From Alisma plantago-aquatica (taxonomy: Eukaryota; Streptophyta; Magnoliopsida; Alismatales; Alismataceae), in assembly GCA_963693085.1 (NCBI GenBank), contig OY856412.1:1122771244-1122835243 (forward strand): a stretch of DNA of 64,000 nt, written 5' to 3'. Shown here piece by piece: positions 47,815-60,131 of this stretch. The translations under genes were made by a program, and so were the position numbers. Numbering within the stretch: position 1 is the first letter of the stretch; each line of letters begins with the position of its first letter. The notes under the pieces are model-generated. The model saw only the letters and a list, made by a program, of their open reading frames with translations. It was not told the origin of the DNA and did not search any database.

Positions 47815-48636
47815 GTAAGTTTTTAATTTTGACTCCTTAGCATATGTATGGGTTTTTCATCCCATTATTTTTGTTGGGCTCAAATCTATATGTCGATGTG
47901 TTCATTTTTCTTATCTGCGGTGTTCTATGTTGCTCTGCTTATGTCTTAGGTGTGGTTGTACAAGGTGTGGAGAGTGGTTTTACAAATGCATAAAAACTAT
48001 AGTTCACCAGTTATTGGACTGTGGTTATATAAGGTGTGGTTGTACAAATGCAGAGGATTGAAATATGGATATGGATCAAATGAAGCACACACTTCCAGTG
48101 CTCATTTTACTGTATACATGCCATATATTCTACCTTGAAGAAAATAATGAAGGTGAATGAGATTCTCCATCAAGATCAATTATTTTTCTCCTACTTAAAG
48201 TTCATAAAATTGATTGATATGGTACCATTAAAGATTGAAACTCTTCTAAACTGACTGCATCATGAATTTTATGAGATATGAAGTTAACCATTTTATAAAA
48301 TGTGGTAATATTCTCCCTATATCATGAGTGCTACCATTCCATTATGGACGAATTACATATTAGTAACCATTGTATCAAATGTGGTAATATTCTCCCTAAT
48401 TGTTTGTGTCTTTACTCTCCAGGGTTCAGGAAATACAAAGATTATTCAGCAACAATCATTGAAGTGATATTCACTTCCACAACTTTCCCAAGTTCCTGGA
48501 TCATTACTCAAGCTGAACTTCAAGCTATGCTCAGTGGCATCTAAAATGTAGTGTCCTTCATATTCTAAAATGCAATATTTAGATTGGATGCATTCAATTC
48601 TGGAAATTGGATAAAATTTGTTTTGAGGACTTTGTG
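47815..48636. other. Captured intron and unassigned exon-like DNA
   Basis: 47815-47949 looks like an AGO4 intron (GTAAGT..TTAG). Beyond it GTGTGGTTGTACAA and TATAAGGTGTGG words repeat at 47950-48055. ATGTGGTAATATTCTCCCTA occurs at about 48300 and again at about 48379. An 80-codon frame (48302-48544) matches nothing I know. The right end carries the TTGTG target site of element D. Confidence 0.5.
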
Positions 48637-51600
48637 TGTGATGACCCTGAATTTTAGGATTTTGATACCCAATGTGATATTTGTGGACTATGAGTGTTCT
48701 TTATGTGGTTGGAACTCAGTTGAGGAATTGATCATATAATTTGGAATCACATTCACCTTAAATTGTGTGGTTAAGGATGTGATTTATGATTATTATTTTG
48801 AATCGAGTTCCACTATGATATGTATATATTTCTATTAGTTGATTTGGGCACTTATGAGGTCATGAGGTCCATTTAGTAGTTGTAACAAACTCAAGTGGCA
48901 AATTGATGAGGCTTGAGATATTTTAGGATCATAATAGGTGTTGTTAGACTTGTTGGACCTGGATTTGATGATGGCTTAAATTAAATTCAAGGCTTATACA
49001 TCTATCTTGTAAGGTTGTTAAAGAATTCATTTATATGACTAAATAATGGACTTTGTGTCTAAAGATTTGGTAGAAGATGTCGTACGATATTATTATGAAA
49101 CTACTTTCAAAATTTCAGGAGGTTTATAGTTTGTTATAAAATGATGTAGTCGATTGAAATTGAGGAGAATAATGGTTTTAATGCTATGAACTTTAGTAAA
49201 ATGAACAAAAGGGTGACTAAGTAGAATAGTATGGTTTAATCATGTAATATCACCTGCAACATTGGTGTTACGCTGGTTTATGCTCGTGCTTCTTGGGCGT
49301 GGTCAAAAGCCTGACAAGGTGGTATAATCCAAACCCTCCACCAGCTGGATCAGATGGCTGACCTTCATCTTCGACCTCCGACTAAAACGGAGTTGATGCG
49401 TGGCCAAACATTGATCCTCACTGGCCTGAGAGCATGATCATAGCTAGCCTAAGATAAACTCTCAAGTGCTGGAAGAGATCCTCTCTACTCGGAATTATAT
49501 GATGACCCCGCGCAATGAGGCCGAAGTGGTGAGATGAGAGAGTTCCATCTCTCACTGTTACTACCCACTCTACCCACATTTTAGAGGGGACCGAGACTAG
49601 TTTTAGTAGAGGAACTCAATCTACCAAACTCCAGGGAGACCACAAAGCGAACAGAGGCATCTGAAGCCTAGCCCTAGAGAGAAGTCGTAGGGCTATCACC
49701 CTGAATTGGAGGAGAGGAAGCCAGACCCCGCCAACCCTTTTGCGACTCCTCGTGAGGATGCTCCTGGTGCGAGATCATTTGCAGGTGGTGTTGTTTCAAA
49801 GAAGAGAAGAATAGGGATCGATCTAGAGCCGATTGTGGTAGAGGTGGTGGTCACCCTGGAGAGAGAAGAAGAAGAAAGACTCCATCAGGCCTAACAACAA
49901 GTCCGGCATGCCGCACAACCCGAACCAAGTCTCGTCGTCCACCCGGTTTGCAGAGGATAGCGCGAGCCCATCCTCCCTCTCTAGTAGGTCTAGCGCAGGC
50001 CCATCCCACAGTGGCATAGTTCTGCCTTGCAGGCTGATCCGTGAAGCTTCGAGGGACGTTTGTGCGCCATGGGAGCCACCACACATGTGGTTCTTTCTCA
50101 TTGGCGGCGGCGGCTTCACGCCAAGACCGGAGCCGAGCCACAGAGAGAAACCACCTCTGCAAAGCTCTCCACCAGCACCTTGGGGTAGAAGCGACTGCCA
50201 TGTCTTCGCTCGGGGGTCTGTTCCCCACTTTCTGGCTCACTGTTGATCCCATTCAAGGCGGTGGCATCGTCTGGGCACAAAGGGGAAGTCCGCGGCTGCG
50301 CGCGTGGAGTTGGGAAGAGAGACGGGTCAGTAGCTGGCTCATCGACTACCTTAGCAGCTGGTTCACCCGATTTAGGGTGAAGCAAGTAGCTGAGGGTCCC
50401 AAGCCCCATGGCAGAGATCAAAGCCCCAAAGAGAGAGATCCAACGGCTCACAAAAGCTCAGATAGGTAATTGTCGAGCTAATATTCAGTAAATGTACAAG
50501 TCTTAGAAATATGATTAAAAATAGCTCCCTTGTCCTAAAAATTCCTGGAAAATACCACTAGACTCAGAAAACTACCCTCTTTATTGTGAAACCCTTATAT
50601 CAGACTTATGAGACACTAATATTGATGGTATTTATTTTTAGATGAGAATGCTTCATTGAAATGGTATAATTAGAAATGGTTGAGATTAAATCTGATAAAA
50701 AAATAAGTTTGAACCCTGATATCATCTAGAAACTAAATGTGGTCTCCTATGTTGATATTATTGAGCAATTTTAGGCCTTTTCTCAATTATTTCCTAGTTA
50801 CAAGTTTTAACCTCATATTAATATTAGAAAATAATTCAAGCATCAGAAAAATATGAAATTCATACCAGACCTCACTTATGACATATAGATCAGTAGAAAA
50901 ATGTCATTAACATATTTAAGATCAGATGGAACCTAGGTTTGGTTAAACCCTAAATTGGACCTAGATACCATTAATAATGGTGGACCTTGTATTAATGATG
51001 TTTAATTTGCTAATAATCAGGTGATGACCATATATCTAGATGATCGAGGATTATTAGGAATCTCTGAACTCAAGTACGTGGGTTTTATTAAGTATAAGAC
51101 TAGTTTTCATGAATGCATAATCATATGATGTACTTTGGATGCTTGTGTCTGCATATAAATTCCTGGATGTGTATTAGTAGTATATGCTCCGCAAAACATT
51201 AAAGAACACAAAAAAGAATATGGATGGTTTGTAGCTACTGAGTGGATATATGCTCTCTCTCTCCCTCAATTATCTCTCTCTTCCTATAAATATAAGGTCG
51301 GCACTCGGTCCCCGTAGCCCAAGGGGCGGGGAAAAATGAAGTGTGACATCTCTCTCTCTTCCCTCTAAATATAAGGTCGGCACTCGGTCCCCATAGCCCA
51401 AGGGGCGGGGAAAAATGAAGTGCGGCACCACTTAGTAGTACAAACACATCAAAAAGGCATCTAAAAATATGTGTTTACCTGATTATCGCTTTAAACAATG
51501 TTTTCTTTTACTCTTTCTTTCTCAAGATTATTTCAATTATGCAAGCATATTAGTATGTATCTTTCTACCCACGTTAACAACACCTTGTGTGTTGATTCGT

Positions 51601-51910
51601 TGTTTCACGTATGTTTTAGGTTCAGAGCTAGCTTGGGATAAAAGATGAGAAGTGAGCAGTTGTCCAGGTTGTACCTATTGTGTAGATCATGTTAGCATAC
51701 ATGTTTAGACTTGTGTAAAATTCTCTTTCAATATGCAATTGTAATTCATGTTATAATATACATGTTATTGTTGAGAAATGTTATGGTTGTATGTTCATGT
51801 ATGTGTATTATGCTTCCGCATCGCTTTCGGATATGATTGGATAATGTTCTCAGATTATGACCTCTCATTCCCAATACGGTTTGGAGAAGCCAAAATCCGG
51901 GGACGTCACA
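48637..51910 (+). repeat. 5' LTR of element D
   Basis: Contains a GC-rich block (about 49260-50470) with overlapping frames on both strands. Near its end a two-copy tandem repeat of about 76 bp (about 51271-51424) has CTCTCTCTTCC, ATAAATATAAGGTCGGCACTC and AAGGGGCGGGGAAAAATG in each unit; TATAAATA at 51283 is a plausible TATA box. The LTR frames recur in the 3' LTR but match no known protein, so they are not called genes. Confidence 0.93.
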
Positions 51911-53902
51911 GTTGGTATCAGAGCATGAACAACAGCTACACCTGACAATTGCTCACCATGATACATAAAAACTAAACTTCACATTTCACTTAAAATCCTA
52001 GAAACTTAGTAAGTTGTTCTATAGGAATAAGGTTTGACCTAGCCTCTAGGTTAGAACCTAGATGTTCGAGAACTAGGTTTTGACAAGTGTGTGATACCCA
52101 ATCCATATAGAGCTCATATGTATGGGGTAGCTACACTAGTCTACATCTTGTTCTCACCATTTCACTAGGTTACATGATACTAGACTATCTACTATGTGTG
52201 GGACACTCAGTTTTGCTGATTTGGTTATGTTTTCCAATCGGCTCGAGCCTCGAGTGTTTTCTCTGACGTCTTCTTTCCCAGAGAAAAACTATATAGTATT
52301 TTATTATATATATGTAAATATAAAAATGTGTCCCTCACACTGTAGAGTAGTTAGTATTCATGTAACCTAAGTGAAAGGGAGTGACATTAGTCTAGAAGAG
52401 AGAGTAGTCTAGATTAGATGTCTAGAGCCTTATCAAGATATGTGATACATGGAGTGGATGATAGAGTGATAGTTGAAATAAGCATGTGCAATCTTATCTA
52501 AGTTTGATCTCTAATAGTATAAGTTTCCTTATAAAGGTTTAAATTGTATACTAGTTGAATCCAAATTTTGAAGAGTTTAAGAAAAATCTTGATGATGAAA
52601 GTACATTCCCTTTTCCTACTTAAGATAAGCTAAGTTAAGATACAGATGAGTGTGCATGAGCCTCAAGCTCTTATACAAGGAGGATATCTAGTGGTAGGAT
52701 GAGATGTGTGGTGAACTCTAGAGAGATTAAGACCCACAGGGAAAAGGTCATAGGACCTAGCCTCCAATATATGAGATACGTGTTAAAAAAAGTGTCCTAC
52801 ACTAGATTACTCTCGAGTGTTGAGTTGAGTCCTTATGCATGATTCGAATCTATATGTGAGAATTGGGTAAAATAAAAAGGATGGGTAGATGACCCATATG
52901 ATAAAGTCAATCCTTTGGCTGAGTTAGGTCCTAGCTGGAGTGACATATTTTGTGAATCTCATCATCAGCTGCAAGTGAGGTAATATATGAACACTAGTTA
53001 TGAGAGTATAATGCTTTGTGAAAAAGATACTCAAAATACATGTTCTCCCTTCTTCTTCTCTTTATTAATATATGACGATAGAAACTTCACTTGAGCTAAA
53101 TAGATGATTTATATATGAGGAGTCACTCGTATAAGCTTGACCTATTCTATATTTCCCCCCTATATCATATATGTAGTACCCAAGATTGAAATCATGATAA
53201 GTTTGAATTTAAAATATTCTCTCCCCATTCATATAAAACATGAAAGATATGATGTTGAGATCATGGGATAAACTTAGTATATTCTTTTTTTTTCCTTCAC
53301 ATAATACATGCAAGATATAAAAAGTTGAACTCATGAACTTGATATAAATATATTTTTGGATCATAGGGTATGTGATCAGAAATATAGTTTATAACTTTGA
53401 TCCTTCTCAATTTATGCTTCTAAGTTGAGTATGAATACCACACCATAGGGTGAAACCCTAATGGTCAAGTATGTTATGTTAGCCCTTCTTATGTAGAAAA
53501 ATCCTAATATCAAGGATGAAGATAAATCTCCTCTAATGCTGAAATCATTATAATATGTTAATGATGTTAGATTGAACGGTCTGAATACCATGGCATATAA
53601 ATGAATTCCTCTTGAACTTTAAAAGTATGAACAAAACTTGAATCCTTAGGGGTGATGTAATCCTAAGATATCATAATGTCATGTTATGGCTAAGATTTTA
53701 AGTGATGCTTCCACATATATAAGGTGGGGTGGACACACCCAAGAATCTCTAGACCCTAAGATGACAACTTAGATTGCATATAATTATGGTGGTCTTAGAA
53801 CCTAAGCAATGATGATGTATATGAAGCTAAACTCCTAAATTACCTCTTAAGGATGAGATTAGTTGAATTTCGAGGATGAAATTCCATATAAGGTGGGGTG
53901 AA
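51911..53902 (+). other. Internal region of element D, non-coding
   Basis: Runs from the primer binding site (TGGTATCAGAGC, 51913-51924) to the polypurine tract (about 53889-53902). No ORF of 60 codons on either strand and no retroviral motif. This is the expected structure of a large retrotransposon derivative. Confidence 0.9.
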
Positions 53903-56900
53903 TGTGATGACCCTGAATTTTAGGATTTTGATACCCAATGTGATATTTGTGGACTATGAGTGTTCTTTATGTGGTTGGAACTCAGTTGAGGAATTGATCA
54001 TATAATTTGGAATCACATTCACCTTAAATTGTGTGGTTAAGGATGTGATTTATGATTATTATTTTGAATCGAGTTCCACTATGATATGTATATCTTTCTA
54101 TTAGTTGATTTGGGCACTTATGAGGTCATGAGGTCCATTTAATAGTTGTAACAAACTCAAGTGGCAAATTGATGAGGCTTGAGATATTTTAGGATCATAA
54201 TAGGTGTTGTTAGACTTGTTGGACCTGGATTTGATGATGGCTTAAATTAAATTCAAGGCTTATACATCTATCTTGTAAGGTTGTTAAAGAATTCATTTAT
54301 ATGACTAAATAATGGACTTTGTGTCTAAAGCTTTGGTAGAAGATGTCGTACGATATTATTATGAAACTACTTTCAAAATTTTAGGAGGTTTATAGTTTGT
54401 TACAAAATGATGTAGTCGATTGAAATTGAGGAGAATAATGGTTTTAATGCTATGAACTTTAGTAAAATGAACGAAAGGGTGACTAAGTAGAATAGCATGG
54501 TTTAATCATGTAATATCGCCTACAACATTGGTGTTACGCTGGTTTATCCTCGTGCTGCTTAGGCGTGGTCAAAAGCCTGACAAGGTGGTATAATCCAAAC
54601 CCTCCACCAGCTGGATCGGATGGATGACCTTCATCTCTGACCTCCGACTAAAACAGAGCTGATGCATGGCCAAACATTGATCCTCACTGGCCTGAGAGCG
54701 TGATCATAGCTAGCCTAAGATAAAATCTCGAGTGCTAGAAGAGATCCGCACTACTCGAAATTATATGATGACCCCAGACAATGAGGCCGAAGTGGTGAGA
54801 TGAGAGAGTTCCATCTCTCACTGTTACTACCCACTCTACCCAGATTTTAGAGGGGACTGAGACTAGTTTTAGGAGAGGAACTCAATCTACCAAACTCCAG
54901 GGAGACCACAAAGCGAATAGAGGCATCTGAAGCCTAGCCCTAGAGAGAAGTCGTAGGGCTATCACCCTGAATTGGAGGAGAGGAAGACAGACACCGCCAA
55001 CCCTTTTGCGACTCCTCGTGAGGATGCTCCTGGTGCGAGATCATTTGCAGGTGGTGTCGTTTCAAAGAAGAGAAGAATAGGGATCGATCTAGAGCCGATT
55101 GTGGTAGAGGTGGTGGTCACCCTGGAGAGAGAAGAAGAAGAAAGACTCCATCAGGCCTAAGACCAAGTCCGGCCTACCGCACAACCCGAACCAAATCTCG
55201 TCGTCCACCCGGTTTGCAGAGGACATCGTGAGCCCATCCTCCCTCTCTAGTAGGTCTAGCACAGGCCCATCCCACAGTGGTGAAGCTCTGCCTAGCACGC
55301 TGATCCTTGAAGCTTCGAGGGACGATTGTGTGCCATGGGAGCCACCACACATGTGGTTCTTTCTCATTGGCGGCAGTGACTTCACGCCAAGACCGGAGCC
55401 AAGCCACAGAGAGAAACCACCTCTGCAAAGCTCTCCACCAGCACCTCGGGGTAGAAGCGACTTCCATGTCTTCGCTTGGGGGTCTATTCCCCACTTTCTG
55501 GCTCACTGTTGATCCCGTTCAAGGCGGCGACATCGTCTGGGCACAAAGGGGAAGTCCGCGGCTGCGCGCGTGGAGTTGGGAAGAGAGACGGGTCAGTAGC
55601 TGGCTCAGCGGCTACCTTAGCAGCTGGTTCACCCAATTTAGGGTGAAGCAAGTAGCTGAGGGTCCCAAGCCCCGTGGTAGAGATCTAAGCCCCAAAGAGA
55701 GAGATCCAACGGCTCACAAAAGCTCAGATAGGTAATTTTCAAGCTAATATTCAGTTAATGTACAAATCTTAGAAATATGATTAAAAATAGCTCCCTTGTC
55801 CTAAAAATTCCTAGAAAATACCACTAGACTCAGAAAACTACCCTCTTTATTGTGAAACCCTTATATTAGACTTATGAGACACTAATATTGATGGTATTTA
55901 TTTTACATGAGAATGCTTCATTTAAATGGTATAATTAGAAATGGTTGAGATTAAATCTGATAAAAAAATAAGTTTGAACCCTAATATCATCTAGAAACTA
56001 AATGTGGTCTCCTATGTTGATATTATTGAGCAATTTTAGGCCTTTTCTCAATTATTGCCTAGTTACAAGTTTTAACCTCATATTAATTCTAGAAAATAGT
56101 TCAAGCATCAGAAAAATATGAAATTCATACCAGACCTTACTTATGACATATAGATCAGTAGAAAAATGTCATTAACATATTTAAGATCAGATGGAACCTA
56201 GGTTTGGTTAAACCCTAAATTGGACCTAGATGCCATTAATAATGGTGGACCTTGTATTAATGATGTTTAATTTGCTAATAATCAGGTGATGACTAGATAT
56301 CTAGATGATCGAGGATTATTAGGAATCTCTGAACTCAGGTACGTGGGTTTTATTAACTATAAGACTAGTTTTCATGAATGCATAATGATATGATGTACTT
56401 TGGATGCTTGTGTCTGCATATAAATTCCTGGATGTGTATTAGTAGTATATGCTCCGCAAAACATTAAAGAACACAAAAAAGAATATAGATGGTTTGTAGC
56501 TACTGAGTGGATATATGCTCTCTCTCTCTCTCCCTCAATTCTCTCTCTCTTCCTCTAAATATAAGGTCGGCACTCGGTCCCCGTAGCCCAAGGGGCAGGG
56601 AAAAATGAAGTGTGACATCTCTCTCTCTTCCCTCTAAATATAAGGTCGGCACTCGGTCCCCATAGCCCAAGGGGCGGGGAAAAATGAAGTGCGACACCAC
56701 TTAGTAGTACAAACGCATCAAAAAGGCATCTAAAAATGTGTGTTTACCTGATTATCGCTTTAAACAATGTTTTCTTTTATTCTTTCTTTCTCAAGATTAT
56801 TTCAATTATGCAAGCATATTAGTATGTATCTTTCTACCCACGTGCACAACACCTTGTGTGTTGATTCGTTGTTTCACGTATGATTTAGGTTCAGAGCTAT

Positions 56901-57179
56901 CTTGGGATAAAAGACGAGAAGTGAGCAGTTGTCCAGGTTGTACCTATTGTGTAGATCCTGTTAGCATATATGTTTAGACTTGTGTAAAATTCTCTTTCAA
57001 TATTCAATTGTAATTCATGTTATAATATACATGTTATTGTTGAGAAATGTTATGGTTGTATGTTCATGTATGCGTATTATGCTTCCGCATCGCTTTCTGA
57101 TATGATTGGATGATGTTCTCGGATTATGACCTCTCATTCCCAATAGGGTTTGGAGAAGCCAAAATCTGGGGACGTCACA
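53903..57179 (+). repeat. 3' LTR of element D
   Basis: Matches 48637-51910 from end to end with sparse substitutions. The two-copy tandem repeat near the end recurs at about 56545-56700, with a slightly longer CT run. Confidence 0.93.
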
Positions 57180-57184
57180 TTGTG

Positions 57185-58390
57185 CCCCTCATTTTTAAAG
57201 TATTATACCATGCTTGCAAAGGTGAAAGGCTTGGAACATGCACATCATTCAACGGAATTCAATCAGGTATGTTCTTCCATTCTTTCTCAACACCTTAAAG
57301 TCCTACATAACACGATTTACTAGTTACTAACATCTTGGAAGACATATCAAACAACATATGCACATATATGCCCCATATTTATTGCCTAATTCACTGATGT
57401 TAGTACATATTTTACAAACTAATTGTTGTATATTGCATGAACTACAATAGTATACTTAGATATTTCAATTAAGGTGTCTATTTCACACATGTTTTTCTTT
57501 AAACTTCCAGGAGGATACATCTATTTATCCTACCCTCTAGTTTATGGTTTTTAAACCTATTTGCTTATTGTGAGTAGAGTCTACTCAGAGTTGTGATGGT
57601 GTTTCTAAATGGGGTAGTTCCTCACCTCATATCTGCCATGACCCAATTGCAAAATTGATGGGCAATTTGACAATCAGACTCCTGAGAACCACTAGGATTG
57701 GGAAAAATAATATAGAAAAATGATGTGATTGGCTGTCAAATTCCTTACACCTTCATATATAGGTTGTTGTTTTAATTCCTATTCTAATCTAGTTGTTTGA
57801 TTGCTAATGCAGTGTATAAAAATTTGAATGGTGTGCTTATTATCGACCTTGTTATATTGTTCACTTATACATTGGATAATGAACCAATGACAAAATAATT
57901 ATGTTCTACAAGCTAGGAACATGCCAACCAACCATCCACTCTACACATCTGAGTTGTATAGATAGGTAAATCTTTGTTCTGCTATGTCTAGCTTTGATGG
58001 TTCATATACTAGAGCTGGAATGTAACATGAATATTTCTTTGATAGAGATGGAATGTAAATTTCTTTTTAATTTGATGAACCAATGTATTGTCATGCTAAC
58101 TGTAATCGTGTACTAGTGAGATTTTTTGATGAACATCACACTTCTATTGCTGCAACTTGCAAGAGGAATTAAAAATTTCTTAAAGTTTGTTTTGGTAATG
58201 GTTTTTTCTAATGTCAGAGCTAAAACCTGAGAAGAGCATGAAATTGCATTAGGTCCTTGGAGGAAGCTATCAAAGGAAAATGAAATTGTAAAGTGAGAAA
58301 GAAATGTTTTCTTGGCCATTTGTCAGTTAGTCTGTTGGTGGATTCGACATGGATGTTGCAGCTTCTCTGTATTAGGCCACTTGTTGCACC
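57185..58390. other. CACTA interior right of D, no gene assigned
   Basis: The first 90 bases could be an exon end (SFNGIQS then a GTATG donor at about 57268), continuing across the D insertion, but I do not recognise it. The rest is intron-like AT-rich sequence with no useful frame. Confidence 0.45.
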
Positions 58391-58602
58391 AGAGGTTTAG
58401 AATCTATAGCTCTTACAGTTCTGGAGATCAGTGTATCTATCATCTCTGCCTAGTAGATGAAATTGGAAATCCCACATGTGGTCTTTTTGGGACTGTTGGT
58501 GTAACGATGGGGATGTTGAGTACTGCTGCATATGTATTGACTATGGATATGTTTGGACCTATTGTTGATAATGCAGGTGGAATTGTTGAGACGAGTCAGG
58601 AG
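58391..58602 (+). pseudogene. Captured type II H+-pyrophosphatase (AVP2-like) fragment
   Basis: In one frame 58394-58447 reads GLESIALTVLEISVSIISA, matching the membrane segment GLESTALPVLVISVAIISA of type II H+-pyrophosphatases. After a small deletion another frame (58450-58602) reads LVDEIGNPTCGLFG, MLSTAAYVLTMDMFGP, then DNAGGIVETSQE with a GTAAAT donor. The DNAGG motif and the LVDE.GNPTGGLFGT segment are family hallmarks; DMFGP rather than DAYGP points to the type II branch. In the intact enzyme this is an integral membrane pump using PPi. Here only about 70 codons remain, with stops and a frame break, so it is a captured relic. Confidence 0.85.
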
Positions 58603-58894
58603 GTAAATGATTTGCCCTTATTATTTGCTGCTTTACACTAAACAAGCCCTTATTATTTGTTGTTTTACACTAAACAAGCACCTTCAACATGGTTTTTTTT
58701 GTTTAACCATCTAGAACAAAGATACATGTATTTTTTGTTTAACTTTTTGCTTTGGAATTAGGTTGAGGCTTTGGACTTAGCTATCACCTTGCTGCTATGT
58801 TTCCTGAACACAGTAGCAAATTGCACCTTGCTACATGCATTTTCAGAGGCCACTTTCAAGTGTTTCAATTGCCGCACCCACCCTGCTTCCTGCA

Positions 58895-59194
58895 TCACTC
58901 ACCAGAATCATACGCCAACGGAACTACACTCCACTCAGTTTCCTTCTCTACAAGTTTCAGATGGGCCCATCCGAGTGGAAAGCAAAAGGCAGCTCCAAGT
59001 GAAGAACCAAGGAGCATATTCCGCACTCGCCATCTCAAGGAACCAGGCAATATGAGACCAGATACATCAGTAGTTGTTGAGCCAGCTCCATCAATGTTGA
59101 AGACATCATGTATGTCACATTGTTCAGCAAGAAGATTTTGCAAACCATAAAATGCAGCGGTAAACATTGGTGTTGTATTCAATATAAGGTGCAA
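58895..59194 (-). pseudogene. Antisense captured fragment, possibly Tim17/22/23-type membrane protein
   Basis: A 99-codon minus-strand frame with natural protein composition: AAFYGLQNLLAEQCDIHD, GAGSTTTDVSGLILPGSLRW, RVRNMLLGSSLGAAFCFPLG, WAHLKLVEK. The small-residue-rich hydrophobic segments after a GAGS..T stretch and before R.RN..LGS resemble Tim17/22/23 or OEP16-type proteins. I cannot confirm the family. It is opposite to the transposase genes, consistent with capture in reverse orientation. Plus-strand frames over the same bases look like shadows. Confidence 0.4.
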
Positions 59195-59454
59195 GGTAAA
59201 ATGTCCTCCCCATGTAATTCAATATAAGGGGCAAGGTAAAATGTTGAATGAAATTATATCATTGGTGTTGTATTCAATATAATGGGCAATGTAAAATGTC
59301 CTCTCCATGTAATTCTTAATTGATTATAAATAAAAATTATTCATACTTTCAGAAAAGTGAGTTCGTCTACAATTGACGTTCATTTAGAAATAATGATAAT
59401 GAATTGAAAACTTAATGACTAAAAGCCTTGAAAATGTAGTAATACAAAACTAGT

Positions 59455-59789
59455 AGTCATTAGTGGCTTTTTTTATACGCCATTAAACTCAATAAGAACA
59501 TTTTCATACACCAACATAATATAAAATAGTGGCATTTATATAAAAGCCAATTGATGGATAGTGGCTTTTTTATAAATGCCAAATGATGGTTTAGTGGCCT
59601 TTATGTGGCATTTATTCGAAGCCACTAAAGATAAACCTTTAGTGTCTTTTACAACTTAAGCCACTATCTTCCTAGTGGCATTGGCGCTAGAGGCATTTTT
59701 TTAAATGTCAACAAATGCCGCTAAACCTGTTTACTACCTTTTTTAGTGGCATTTCTGAAAGGCCGCAAATGAGTATGTTTGCTGTAGTG
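59455..59789 (-). repeat. CACTA right subterminal repeats and terminal repeat
   Basis: At least ten AGTGGC(A/T)TTTAT-type words lie in both orientations between 59460 and 59765, followed by TGTTTGCTGTAGTG at the end. Several face each other to make small hairpins. The density is higher than at the left end. Confidence 0.88.
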
Positions 59790-60131
59790 AAGCTTGAGTA
59801 TTGCTGATGCAGCCCTATTTTAGGGCTTCATCTTGTGTTATATTGCTCTTCAATCACATCTATACCTGTTAGATTGCATGTCATTCCCCCTAATATTCTT
59901 ATTTGTATAAAATGCACTTATGGACATCATTTGCGTGTTTTTCAGGCATTTGGACCACACTTGATGGAAGAGAGAGAGAAGGAGTGATCCTAGGGTTCCT
60001 CTGCCCTTAGAGAAGACCCAAAGTGAAGTCCAAGGCTCCCTCAACCTACCCTTAGTGGCCAAAGATCATTTGAAGCAAATATGTCCAAGAAAATCCAAAG
60101 ATCCAAGTCAAAGTGCTGCCCCAGGACTCAG

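Larger units (their letters stand above)
48637..57179 (+). mobile_element. Element D: non-autonomous Gypsy-type LTR element (LARD-like)
   Basis: Two LTRs, 48637-51910 and 53903-57179 (about 3.27 kb each), start TGTGATGACCCTG and end GGGGACGTCACA. A perfect TTGTG duplication flanks it (48632-48636, 57180-57184). The initiator-Met primer site TGGTATCAGAGC is at 51913-51924 and a polypurine tract AAGGTGGGGTGAA lies just before the 3' LTR. The 2.0-kb internal part has no frame of 60 codons, so no gag or pol. With intact signals but no proteins it must have used another element's machinery. The LTRs are very similar, so it is the youngest datable insertion here. It splits the captured region of the CACTA element. 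Confidence 0.95.
35491..59789 (+). mobile_element. CACTA (En/Spm) transposon with captured host gene pieces
   Basis: The left end is CACTACAACAAA at 35491; the right end at 59789 is the complement of CACTACAGCAAA. The outer 28 bp match at roughly two thirds of positions. Both sides are flanked by AAG (35488-35490, 59790-59792), the 3-bp duplication typical of CACTA elements. Subterminal AGTGGC(A/T)TTTAT words in both orientations lie at each end. Inside are a B3-like frame, TNP2 and TNPA-like pseudogenes on the plus strand, AGO4-clade exon pieces with a long hairpin, an H+-pyrophosphatase piece and an antisense membrane-protein-like piece. Of the 24.3 kb, 8.5 kb is the later insertion D. The transposase genes are broken, so movement would need help in trans. 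Confidence 0.93.

Noticed and set aside
49706..50469. Overlapping ORFs on both strands in the GC-rich part of the D LTRs, repeated at 54972-55735
   Set aside because: They recur only because LTRs are duplicated, overlap in several frames, and match no family I recognise.
58771..59150. Plus-strand frames over the right CACTA cargo as genes
   Set aside because: Composition is poor and low-hydrophobic; the minus-strand frame over the same bases looks like the real relic.
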